The translations under genes were made by a program, and so were the position numbers. From an uncultured Collinsella sp. (GTDB lineage Bacteria > Actinomycetota > Coriobacteriia > Coriobacteriales > Coriobacteriaceae), in the NCBI GenBank assembly GCA_902465115.1, contig CABQMC010000037.1:1-10795 (forward strand): a stretch of 10,795 nucleotides of DNA, written 5' to 3'. Shown here piece by piece: positions 1-6,482 of this stretch. Position 1 is the stretch's first letter. Every line of letters begins with the position of its first letter. The notes below the pieces were generated by a model. That model was not told where the DNA came from. It did no database searches and saw only the letters and a program-made list of their open reading frames with translations.

Positions 1-846
1 CGCTCCGGTGACCGTATCTCGGTCGACCTGCCCGAGCCGCATGATCCCACTGATGTGATTCCCGAGGCCATCCCCCTCGATATCCGTTACGAGGACGACT
101 ACCTCATCGTGCTCTCCAAGCAGCGCGGCCTGGTGTGCCATCCCGCCCATGGCCACGAGAGCGGCACGCTTGCGAATGCCCTGGTCTATCACTGCGGTAT
201 CGACCATCTGGGCACCGTGCAGGGTGAGGACCGCCCCGGTATTGTGCATCGCCTGGATCGCGATACCTCGGGTCTCATGCTTGCGGCAAAGGACGACGAC
301 ACCCAGCGCGCGCTCCAAAATCTTATCCGCACGCGCACGCTCGACCGTCGCTATATCACACTTGTTCACGGTCATATCGCCATGGACGAGGGCACCATCA
401 ACACCGGCATTGCCCGATCGACGCGCGACCGTGTCAAGATGGCGGTTTCGGACGACCCTTTCGCGCGCCAGGCCATTACGACCTTTAAGGTCCTCGAGCG
501 CTTCGATTCCACGCGTTTTGATGACGGCTATACGCTCGTCGAGTGCCACCTGTTTACGGGCCGCACGCATCAGATTCGTGTGCATATGCGCCATATCAAC
601 CACGCCTGCGTGGGCGATCCACTCTACGGCAAGTGCGATGCACGCGCCGATCAGGGTCTGACCAGGCAATTCCTTCATTCCTGGCGCGTCGCATTCGACC
701 ATCCCGTGACGGGCGAGCGCATCGAATGCCGCGACGAGCTGCCGTGGGATCTCGCTGCGGTTCTCGACGACCTGGCCCCGCGCTCGCTTGGCCGCACCGC
801 CGCCGGCGACGACATCGTCCCGCAGCTCGGTCTTCTCGAAGCCTAG
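1..846 (+). CDS. rluD: RluD-family 23S rRNA pseudouridine synthase (5' end outside window)
   Basis: The product converts uridine to pseudouridine in rRNA; RluD itself acts on helix 69 of 23S rRNA. The frame is open from base 1, so the start lies off the left edge; 281 codons are visible, ending in TAG. The first residues (RSGDRISVDLPEP) look like the end of an S4 RNA-binding domain leading into the catalytic domain. The catalytic signature HRLDRDTSG is present, with its aspartate at bases 256-258. The second RluA/RluD signature, GRTHQIRVHM, lies at about visible residues 187-197. An internal GTG at 55 is in frame but would remove the S4 link, so it is not the real start. In many bacteria lspA lies just upstream, but it cannot be seen here. 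The exact target uridines are inferred from the family; RluA-family paralogues are hard to separate without the N-terminus. Confidence 0.93.
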   Translation, partial: RSGDRISVDLPEPHDPTDVIPEAIPLDIRYEDDYLIVLSKQRGLVCHPAHGHESGTLANALVYHCGIDHLGTVQGEDRPGIVHRLDRDTSGLMLAAKDDDTQRALQNLIRTRTLDRRYITLVHGHIAMDEGTINTGIARSTRDRVKMAVSDDPFARQAITTFKVLERFDSTRFDDGYTLVECHLFTGRTHQIRVHMRHINHACVGDPLYGKCDARADQGLTRQFLHSWRVAFDHPVTGERIECRDELPWDLAAVLDDLAPRSLGRTAAGDDIVPQLGLLEA

Positions 847-864
847 CCGGTATTAGATAGTTTC

Positions 865-891
865 TTGAACTCGGTAAGCCTGCGGTAAGAT
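865..891 (+). promoter_or_regulatory. Candidate promoter for the glycosyltransferase gene
   Basis: TTGAAC (865-870) and TAAGAT (886-891) are separated by 15 nt, which is short for a standard promoter. The -10 box is directly preceded by GG, and the same GG-TAnnnT arrangement occurs upstream of rarA, the DUF948 gene and alaS. The box ends 37 nt before the ATG at 929. The 8-bp palindrome TTACGTAA (902-909) lies in the predicted leader. Confidence 0.4.
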
Positions 892-928
892 ATACGATTG
901 TTTACGTAACGCGTTCCTGGGAGCCTGC

Positions 929-2224
929 ATGCTCGCCTTTTTACAAACCAACACGCCCATCGTGATCTTCAACCAGATTGTCGTCACGCTGCTCACGGTC
1001 TGCTTTCTGTACCAGGTGGTCTTCTTTGTCATCGGCGCTCTTCGTGGCGAGGTCGCGCCTCCCAAGGCCAAAAAACTCCACCGCTATGCCTTCTTTATTG
1101 CGGCGCATAACGAGGAGGCCGTGATCGCCAACCTCGTTCGCTCCATCAAGGATCAGGACTATCCGTCCGAGCTCATTGAGGTCTTTGTCGTTGCCGACGC
1201 TTGCACCGACAATACCGCGCAGCTCGCTCGCGAGGCCGGTGCCATTGTTTACGAGCGCAATGACCTGGCCCGCAAGGGCAAGAGCTGGGTCATGGACTTT
1301 GGTTTCGATCGCATTCTCAACGAGTATCCCGATACGTTTGAGGGCTACTTTATCTTCGATGCCGACAACGTTATCTCCCGCGATTACGTCTCCAAGATGA
1401 ATGATGCCTTTGACCAGGGCTTCCATGTGGTCACGAGCTATCGTAACTCCAAGAACTTCGGCAGCTCCTGGATTTCGTCTGCCAACGCCACCTGGTATCT
1501 GCGCGAGGCGCGCTTCCTCAACAACGCGCGTAACATCTGCAAGACGTCTTGCGCCGTCTCGGGTTCGGGCTACCTCATCTCCGCCAGCGTGATCGAAGGC
1601 ATGCACGGCTGGCAGTTCCATACGCTGACTGAGGACATTCAGTTCACCACGTTCTGCGCCATTCACGGCATCCGCATCGGTTATGCGCCGGCGGAGTTCT
1701 TTGACGAGCAGCCGGTGACGTTTAAGGCGTCCTGGAAACAGCGCATGCGCTGGACCAAGGGCTTCTACCAGGTCTTTTTTACCTATGGCAAGCATCTTGT
1801 CAAATCGATATTCCGCTATCATCGCTTTGCCGCATATGACATGTTTATGACCATCGCTCCGGGCATGCTGCTTTCGCTCATCTCGATGCTCGCCAACGCG
1901 ACCTTCCTCATCGTGGGCGGGCTTTCGCACGGCTTCTTGGCCACCGAGGTCGAGATGCAGGCTTGTGCCGCCTCGCTCATTATGACCTTCGTGATGATGT
2001 ACCAGACCTTCTTTATCCTGGCGCTACTCACGACCATCTTCGAGTACAAGCACATTCATTGCGCGCAAAAGTGGCGTTTGGTGACCAACCTGTTTACCTT
2101 CCCGATCTTTATGTTCAGCTATATCCCCATCACGGTGGCTGCTCTGTTCCTAAAGGTCGACTGGGTCCCGACGCAGCACGCAGTCAACGTTACTCTCGAC
2201 GAGGTCATGCATGGCGCCAAATAA
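929..2224 (+). CDS. Membrane-bound processive family 2 glycosyltransferase
   Basis: This 431-residue protein resembles processive beta-glycosyltransferases (BcsA, IcaA/PgaC, hyaluronan synthase type), which polymerise a sugar from a nucleotide-sugar donor and extrude it across the membrane. An N-terminal helix (about 12-36) precedes a cytosolic GT-A domain. That domain carries D90 (VVADACTD), FDADN with the DxD pair D144/D146, TED (234-236) and QRMRW (271-275), which is the full D,D,D,QxxRW set. Hydrophobic segments follow at about 306-330, 345-370 and 390-409. The ATG at 929 has GGGAG five bases upstream. No PilZ domain or partner genes (deacetylase, export or capsule genes) lie nearby, so the polymer and sugar are unknown. 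It appears to be transcribed alone, with its own candidate promoter and terminator. A non-processive lipid glycosyltransferase is possible. Confidence 0.88.
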   Translation: MLAFLQTNTPIVIFNQIVVTLLTVCFLYQVVFFVIGALRGEVAPPKAKKLHRYAFFIAAHNEEAVIANLVRSIKDQDYPSELIEVFVVADACTDNTAQLAREAGAIVYERNDLARKGKSWVMDFGFDRILNEYPDTFEGYFIFDADNVISRDYVSKMNDAFDQGFHVVTSYRNSKNFGSSWISSANATWYLREARFLNNARNICKTSCAVSGSGYLISASVIEGMHGWQFHTLTEDIQFTTFCAIHGIRIGYAPAEFFDEQPVTFKASWKQRMRWTKGFYQVFFTYGKHLVKSIFRYHRFAAYDMFMTIAPGMLLSLISMLANATFLIVGGLSHGFLATEVEMQACAASLIMTFVMMYQTFFILALLTTIFEYKHIHCAQKWRLVTNLFTFPIFMFSYIPITVAALFLKVDWVPTQHAVNVTLDEVMHGAK

Positions 2225-2274
2225 CCACCACCAAAACCATCGCAAAGGGGACAGGCACCTTTGTGGTGGTTTTT
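2223..2274 (+). terminator. Probable intrinsic terminator after the glycosyltransferase gene
   Basis: AACCACCAC (2223-2231) pairs perfectly with GTGGTGGTT (2263-2271), and a run of five T residues covers 2270-2274. The 31-nt loop holds a second inverted repeat, CAAAGG (2243-2248) and CCTTTG (2258-2263), which shares one base with the outer arm. The stem starts inside the stop codon. The long loop makes this less certain than a compact hairpin. Confidence 0.5.
2243..2263. repeat. Short REP-like palindrome
   Basis: This 21-bp imperfect palindrome has CAAAGG and CCTTTG arms around a GGACAGGCA centre. The word GGGGACAGGCACC resembles short palindromes I recall as dispersed in many genomes, often linked with REP-associated transposases. 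There is only one full copy in this window, so repeat status rests on recall. It sits inside the loop of the predicted terminator. A 10-nt match to one arm (GTCCCCTTTG) occurs at 5461-5470, which could be chance. Confidence 0.3.
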
Positions 2275-2305
2275 GCGTTTGAGCAGCTGTCCATGGAGGT
2301 GCACA

Positions 2306-2728
2306 ATGTCCTACATCCCATTTTGGATTTGCATCTTTGCCGGTGCGATGGTTGATGCCCGTGAGCGGCGGTTTCCGAATGCGCTTGCCGGCGCGTGTGC
2401 CGTGGCGGCGTTAGCAGGCGTTTGGCTCGACAAAGGTGTTAATACGGCGCTTGACCACGCCGGTCTTGCGGTCATCGTCTACCTTGCCCTTGTGCTTACT
2501 GAGTCACTCTGGCGTCGTGTTCGCCACGCCCCCGGCATTGGCATGGGGGACGTCAAGGCGCTCTTCGCGCTTTGCACGCTCGACCCTCTGGGCGGCATCG
2601 TGGCATTTGCCGCCGCGCTCCTGGTCCTTGCCCTCTCCTGCCTCATCACGAAATCGCGCTCCCTGCCATTGCTCCCGTTTTTGGTGCCGATTTTTGCCAT
2701 AATCGAGGTCGTGGGCTGCACTTTGTAA
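2306..2728 (+). CDS. Small A24-family prepilin peptidase (TadV/CpaA-like)
   Basis: This 140-residue polytopic membrane aspartate protease should remove leader peptides from type IV or Tad-type prepilins at the inner face of the membrane. Both family motifs are present: D17 in VDARERRFPN and D82 in GIGMGDVK, the two expected catalytic aspartates. The length matches the minimal TadV/CpaA type, which lacks the N-terminal methylase domain of PilD. Hydrophobic segments lie at about 3-15, 26-40, 51-67, 95-114 and 119-136. The ATG at 2306 is chosen because GGAGGT (2295-2300) lies five bases upstream; an earlier in-frame TTG at 2261 lies inside the terminator stem and has no ribosome site. No pilin or secretion ATPase gene lies in the window, so its substrate must be encoded elsewhere. 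The next gene begins 31 nt downstream and may be co-transcribed. Confidence 0.85.
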   Translation: MSYIPFWICIFAGAMVDARERRFPNALAGACAVAALAGVWLDKGVNTALDHAGLAVIVYLALVLTESLWRRVRHAPGIGMGDVKALFALCTLDPLGGIVAFAAALLVLALSCLITKSRSLPLLPFLVPIFAIIEVVGCTL

Positions 2729-2759
2729 CCGATTGCGCATCCTTCTTAAGGAGCATGCC

Positions 2760-4007
2760 ATGGCAACTAATCAAGAAACGGCCGTCATTAAGGCGCGCAT
2801 GGACCGTATTCCCTCGGCGTTGTCGCCCGAACTTGTCGAGCGCATTGCCGCCGATCGCGCTTCGGGCCATGTCAACCCGTATCGTTGCAACGACGATCAG
2901 GTCATTCGTCGTATTGATCGCGCCGCCGACAAAGGCACGCTTATGCGTCCGGCGTTTATGCGCGATACCGAAAAGATACTTCATCTTCCGGCGTACACCC
3001 GTTATGCGGGCAAAACGCAGGTCTTTAGCTTCCGTAGCAATGACGATCTGTCGCGCCGCGGTTTGCACGTGCAGCTTGTCTCGCGCATTGCGCGCGATAT
3101 CGGTCGCGCCCTGGGGCTCAATTGCGATCTGATCGAGGCGATTGGCCTGGGTCACGACTTGGGACACACGCCTTTCGGCCATGCCGGCGAGCGCTTCCTC
3201 AACGATATCTTTCATGAGCGTACGGGGCGTTATTTTTTCCATAACGTGCAGTCGGTCCGCGTGCTCGACGCGTTGTATGGCCGCAACGTGTCGCTCCAGA
3301 CGCTCGACGGCGTGCTATGCCATAACGGCGAGTACGAGCAGCGTGTGTTTGAGCTCTCGGACATGGGCTCCTTTGACCAGTTCGATCAGACGGTTGAGGA
3401 CTGTATTGCCACGGGCTATGGCGCCATTGGACACCTGCGTCCCATGACGCTCGAGGGCTGCGTGGTTCGCATCTCGGATATCCTTGCCTACGTCGGTCGT
3501 GACCGTCAGGATGCGATTGCGGCGGGCCTGCTTTCGCCCGACGCTTTTGATGATGGCCGGGGCGGTGCCTACAACAGTTGGATCCTCACGCATGCCTCCA
3601 TCGATATCGTTGAGCACAGCTATGGTAAGCCGCGCATCGAGATGAGCGAGGACCTGTTTGAGGAAATTCGCCGTGCCAAGCGGGAGAACTACGAGAGGAT
3701 CTATAGCAAGGGCGGTATCGAGGGCGATTCCGAGGCGGAGCTGCGCGAGGCGTTCGTAAAGCTCTACGACCGTTGTCTGCGGGATCTAAACAGTGGCGAC
3801 GAGTCCTCTTACATCTTTAAGCACCATATTTCGCGCATTGAGCAGCAACTTTCCTACTACGATCGCACCTATGCCTGGCAGGACGACAAGGATCAAGCCG
3901 TGGTGGATTATATCGCGAGCATGACGGATGGCTATTTCTGTGAGCTCACGAGCAAGCTGTTCCCTGGTCTGGAGTTTCCGCACCGTACCTATATTAACGA
4001 ACGGTAG
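2760..4007 (+). CDS. dgt: HD-domain dNTP triphosphohydrolase (Dgt-like)
   Basis: This 415-residue HD-domain phosphohydrolase resembles deoxyguanosinetriphosphate triphosphohydrolases, which cut dNTPs to deoxynucleoside and tripolyphosphate and so tune nucleotide pools. The metal ligands expected of the HD fold are visible: H103 (GLHVQLVS), H132-D133 in GHDLGHTPFGH, and D240 (RISDILAYV). HNVQSVRVL (161-169) matches the conserved dGTPase segment that follows the HD motif. The start is the ATG at 2760, with AAGGAG six bases upstream; an in-frame TTG at 2733 lies before that ribosome site and is rejected. The length is normal for the family. The closely following rarA gene also concerns replication, but no shared regulation is visible. 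Substrate preference (dGTP or broad) cannot be read from the sequence. Confidence 0.88.
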   Translation: MATNQETAVIKARMDRIPSALSPELVERIAADRASGHVNPYRCNDDQVIRRIDRAADKGTLMRPAFMRDTEKILHLPAYTRYAGKTQVFSFRSNDDLSRRGLHVQLVSRIARDIGRALGLNCDLIEAIGLGHDLGHTPFGHAGERFLNDIFHERTGRYFFHNVQSVRVLDALYGRNVSLQTLDGVLCHNGEYEQRVFELSDMGSFDQFDQTVEDCIATGYGAIGHLRPMTLEGCVVRISDILAYVGRDRQDAIAAGLLSPDAFDDGRGGAYNSWILTHASIDIVEHSYGKPRIEMSEDLFEEIRRAKRENYERIYSKGGIEGDSEAELREAFVKLYDRCLRDLNSGDESSYIFKHHISRIEQQLSYYDRTYAWQDDKDQAVVDYIASMTDGYFCELTSKLFPGLEFPHRTYINER

Positions 4008-4020
4008 TTCGTATAAATTC

Positions 4021-4028
4021 GGTATACT
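4021..4028 (+). promoter_or_regulatory. Candidate -10 element for rarA
   Basis: TATACT (4023-4028) differs from the TATAAT consensus at one base and is preceded by GG. No convincing -35 hexamer lies 16-18 nt upstream, so it would have to work as an extended -10 type. It ends 39 nt before the chosen ATG at 4068 and 24 nt before an alternative ATG at 4053. Confidence 0.45.
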
Positions 4029-4067
4029 GTTAGTGGAAAACGTTTTTGATTGATGCACGGGATGGCT

Positions 4068-5417
4068 ATGGACGACCTTTTTTCTGCTTCGACGCGCGAG
4101 CGTTCCTTTCAGAATGCGCCGCTTGCGGTTCGCATGCGCCCCAATTCGCTCGACGAGTATGTGGGCCAGCAAAAGGCCGTCGGTAAGGGCTCATGGTTGC
4201 GTGCCGCGATCGAGCACGATGTGCTTTCGAGCGTGATACTGTACGGGCCGGCCGGTACGGGCAAGACGACGCTGGCCCACATTATCGCCTACCATACCAA
4301 GAGTGAGTTTGTCGAAGTCAGCGCCGTGACGGGCACCGTAAAGGATCTTCGCCGCGTGATTGACGAGGCCAAGACGCGTCTGAATACGTACGACCGTCGC
4401 ACCATCCTGTTTATCGACGAGATTCATCGCTTTTCGAAGTCACAACAGGATGCATTGCTGCATGCGGTTGAGAACCGTACCGTTATTATGATTGGCGCCA
4501 CGACGGAGAATCCGTACTTCGAGGTCAACTCGGCATTGCTCTCGCGCGGTCGCGTGGTGGAGCTTGAGCATCTTAAAGACGAGGACATTGCCACGCTGAT
4601 CGAGCGTGCACTCGAGGCTCCGCAGGGTTTGAACGGCAAGTTCTCGGCCGATGAGGATACGGTTAAGACCATCTGCACGCTGGCAGCGGGTGACGCTCGC
4701 TCGGCGCTCACGACGCTCGAACTTGCGAGCGAGATTGCCGTCACGCGTCCCGATACCGAGGGAACGCCAGCGCCGGCGGCGGGGGAGCGTTATCCCATCA
4801 CCGTGGATGACGTAAAGATTGCCAATCCGCGTCGCGGTTTTACGTATGACAAAAACGGCGACATGCACTACGACATCATCAGTGCGTTCATTAAGTCCAT
4901 GCGCGGTAGCGATCCCGATGCCACGGTCTACTGGCTTGCGCGCATGATCGATGCGGGGGAGGATCCTAAGTTTATCGCCCGTCGCATTATGATTCATGCT
5001 TCTGAGGATGTTGGCAACGCCGACCCGCAGGCGCTTTTGGTGGCATATGCCGCGTTTAAGTCTGCCGAGGTCATTGGCTATCCCGAGTGCCGCATTAACC
5101 TGGCTCAGGCTGCACTCTATGTGTGCTTGGCGCCAAAATCCAACGCGTGTGAGGCTTCGATCGATGCGGCGCTTGCCGATATCCACTCTAGTGGGCTTCG
5201 CGAGGTGCCGAGTTATCTGCGCGATCGCCATCGCCCAGGCAGCGACGACTACGGTGTGTATAAATACCCGCACGATTATCCCGAAGGCTGGGTCGATCAG
5301 CGCTATTTGCCCGAGGGGCTGGAGCGCGGTGCGTTCTGGCAGCCTGCCGGGCGCGGCTGGGAAGAGTGGCGCGTAGAGCAAAGCGAACGCGACCGCAGCG
5401 GGAATGCACCGAAGTAG
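4068..5417 (+). CDS. rarA: Replication-associated recombination ATPase RarA/MgsA
   Basis: This AAA+ ATPase (449 residues) belongs to the RarA/MgsA/WRNIP1 family, which acts at stalled replication forks with SSB and the clamp loader. The N-terminal segment NAPLAVRMRPNSLDEYVGQ is typical of the family. Walker A GPAGTGKT lies at about 60-67, Walker B LFIDE at 114-118, sensor 1 IGATTENP at 142-149 and the arginine-finger segment SALLSRGRV at 155-163. The C-terminal oligomerisation domain includes KNGDMHYDIISAFIKSMRGS and RRIMIHASEDVGNADP, both characteristic. In-frame ATGs lie at 4053, 4062 and 4068. I choose 4068 because family members usually begin M(D)DLF, although its upstream GGGAT is a weak ribosome site. 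Length and all motifs look intact. Only the start codon is uncertain. Confidence 0.95.
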   Translation: MDDLFSASTRERSFQNAPLAVRMRPNSLDEYVGQQKAVGKGSWLRAAIEHDVLSSVILYGPAGTGKTTLAHIIAYHTKSEFVEVSAVTGTVKDLRRVIDEAKTRLNTYDRRTILFIDEIHRFSKSQQDALLHAVENRTVIMIGATTENPYFEVNSALLSRGRVVELEHLKDEDIATLIERALEAPQGLNGKFSADEDTVKTICTLAAGDARSALTTLELASEIAVTRPDTEGTPAPAAGERYPITVDDVKIANPRRGFTYDKNGDMHYDIISAFIKSMRGSDPDATVYWLARMIDAGEDPKFIARRIMIHASEDVGNADPQALLVAYAAFKSAEVIGYPECRINLAQAALYVCLAPKSNACEASIDAALADIHSSGLREVPSYLRDRHRPGSDDYGVYKYPHDYPEGWVDQRYLPEGLERGAFWQPAGRGWEEWRVEQSERDRSGNAPK

Positions 5418-5448
5418 CTGCTGATAATTTTGTCCCACGTTGCTGCTC

Positions 5449-5479
5449 TTGGCATGTTCGGTCCCCTTTGGGGTACCAT
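5449..5479 (+). promoter_or_regulatory. Candidate promoter and dyad ahead of the sigma-factor operon
   Basis: TTGGCA (5449-5454) and TACCAT (5474-5479) are 19 nt apart, and GG precedes the -10 box. An imperfect dyad, GGTCCCC (5460-5466), TTT, GGGGTACC (5470-5477), overlaps it. GGGTAC (5471-5476) also resembles the -10 element of SigB/SigF-type promoters (GGGTAT), but no GTTT-type -35 lies at the right distance. Housekeeping and stress-sigma readings both remain open. Confidence 0.35.
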
Positions 5480-5517
5480 GAAAAGCGTCTGTATTTCGAT
5501 TCTTCCGGGAGGCTTGT

Positions 5518-6111
5518 ATGAGTCCCATTCAAATCGCCCTGCTGCTGCTCGCCGTTGCCGGCGTGTGGGCCATCGCTGAGCTCGCGCTTACCCTGCGCAA
5601 GACCCGCAATGTTGTCGACTCGCTTGATAAGACCGTGAACGACCTCAACAACACCATCGCCGAGGCTCAGCCTGTGGTGGCAAAGCTCGATGGCGCTGTC
5701 GATGAGCTTACGCCGGCGCTTGCCCAGATGGAGCCGCTGCTTAAGTCGAGCAAGACGGCAGTTGATGCCCTTACCTCCAATCTCGTAGAGGTTGAAGCCG
5801 TGGTTCGCGACATTTCCGAGGTTACGGGCAGCATGGCCGAGGCCAGCAATGCTGTGTCGAGCGTGACCGACTCTGCCGCCGGTGCTGTGCAGAAGCTCTT
5901 CAATAAGGTGAAGGCTCCTGCAGCTGAAGCCGAGCGCAAGCTTTCCGCTGCCGCCGAAGAAGCCGAGCAGCCAACCGAGCGCGTCTTGATTGGCAAGGCG
6001 GAGGACGAGGCCGCCGATGGCGCAGATGTGGCTCAGAAGTCTGCATCCAAGCGGGCTCAGTATTACACCTATACACCCTCCGAGACCTCTGAGGAGTCCT
6101 GCGATGAGTAG
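5518..6111 (+). CDS. DUF948 (YtxG-like) membrane-anchored coiled-coil protein
   Basis: The 197-residue product has one N-terminal transmembrane helix (about 4-24), then a long helical region (about 28-110) with repeated hydrophobic spacing and many V, L and A residues, as expected of a coiled coil. After about residue 130 there is an Ala/Glu/Lys-rich, probably disordered tail ending in an acidic stretch. This fits DUF948/UPF0478, whose molecular role is not established; Bacillus subtilis YtxG of this family is a general stress protein. The ATG at 5518 has GGGAGG five bases upstream. The stop overlaps the start of the anti-sigma gene by 8 nt, so the two are probably translationally coupled. 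DUF948 genes commonly lie near alaS in actinobacteria, which fits the locus. The link to sigma-factor control is inferred from position only. Confidence 0.8.
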   Translation: MSPIQIALLLLAVAGVWAIAELALTLRKTRNVVDSLDKTVNDLNNTIAEAQPVVAKLDGAVDELTPALAQMEPLLKSSKTAVDALTSNLVEVEAVVRDISEVTGSMAEASNAVSSVTDSAAGAVQKLFNKVKAPAAEAERKLSAAAEEAEQPTERVLIGKAEDEAADGADVAQKSASKRAQYYTYTPSETSEESCDE

Positions 6112-6481
6112 CGAAGCAACCTGCCCCATCACGCTGACCGTTGCCGGCGACCCGCGTCTCGCTCGCCTTGTGCGCATGACGGCAGCCAACGTTGGTGCCC
6201 TGTGTTCCATGTCTGTCGATCGCATCGAGGACATCCGCATGGCTGCCGAGGAAGCCTTTATCTTTGGCTGCACGGCTGTTGATTCCGACGACATCTCAAT
6301 CAAATTCGATGTCGATGAATCTCACGTTGGCATGACCTTTACCTTTGGCGATCAGGCCACTGTCGACGAGGATGACCAGGCTGCTGTTTATGCCGAGCTT
6401 ATTTTGGCGAGCGTGTGCGATTCCTACGAAAAGACTGCGGCGCCCCTGACGCTTTCCCTCGACCTCAAGGCGGATATCTAA
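6104..6481 (+). CDS. RsbW/SpoIIAB-like anti-sigma factor, degenerate ATP-binding site
   Basis: The 125-residue product sits directly before a SigB-family sigma gene and has the outline of the HATPase_c_2 fold of RsbW/SpoIIAB. The segment RIEDIRMAAEEAFIFG (40-55) aligns with the N-box helix. The glutamate (E50) is kept, but the asparagine expected four residues later is F54. No DxGxG box is seen: the matching strand reads MTFTFGDQ. ATP binding and RsbV-kinase activity are therefore doubtful, while sigma binding may remain. The ATG at 6104 is preferred over upstream in-frame starts because GAGGAG (6091-6096) lies seven bases before it and neighbouring genes overlap in the same manner. The next start is one base past the stop. 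No RsbV-like antagonist gene is in the window. Assignment rests on fold-like pattern and context; it could have another role. Confidence 0.65.
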   Translation: MSSEATCPITLTVAGDPRLARLVRMTAANVGALCSMSVDRIEDIRMAAEEAFIFGCTAVDSDDISIKFDVDESHVGMTFTFGDQATVDEDDQAAVYAELILASVCDSYEKTAAPLTLSLDLKADI

Positions 6482-6482
6482 T

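Noticed and set aside
902-909. TTACGTAA palindrome as an operator for the glycosyltransferase
   Set aside because: It is only 8 bp, and the only similarity elsewhere (CGTTACGT after the alaS -10) is short enough to be chance.
2261-2305. An upstream TTG start extending the prepilin peptidase by 15 residues
   Set aside because: The extension would begin inside the terminator stem and has no ribosome site; GGAGGT sits exactly before the ATG at 2306.
4440-5528. A 362-codon minus-strand frame opposite rarA
   Set aside because: It is a shadow of the biased rarA codons, with Arg/His-rich translation, no recognisable motif and no ribosome site. The same applies to the minus-strand frames at 941-1930 and 7232-8065.
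5990-6103. An upstream in-frame start for the anti-sigma gene
   Set aside because: It would overlap the DUF948 gene by over 100 nt and add an Arg/Pro-rich stretch unlike the family. The ATG at 6104 has a good ribosome site.
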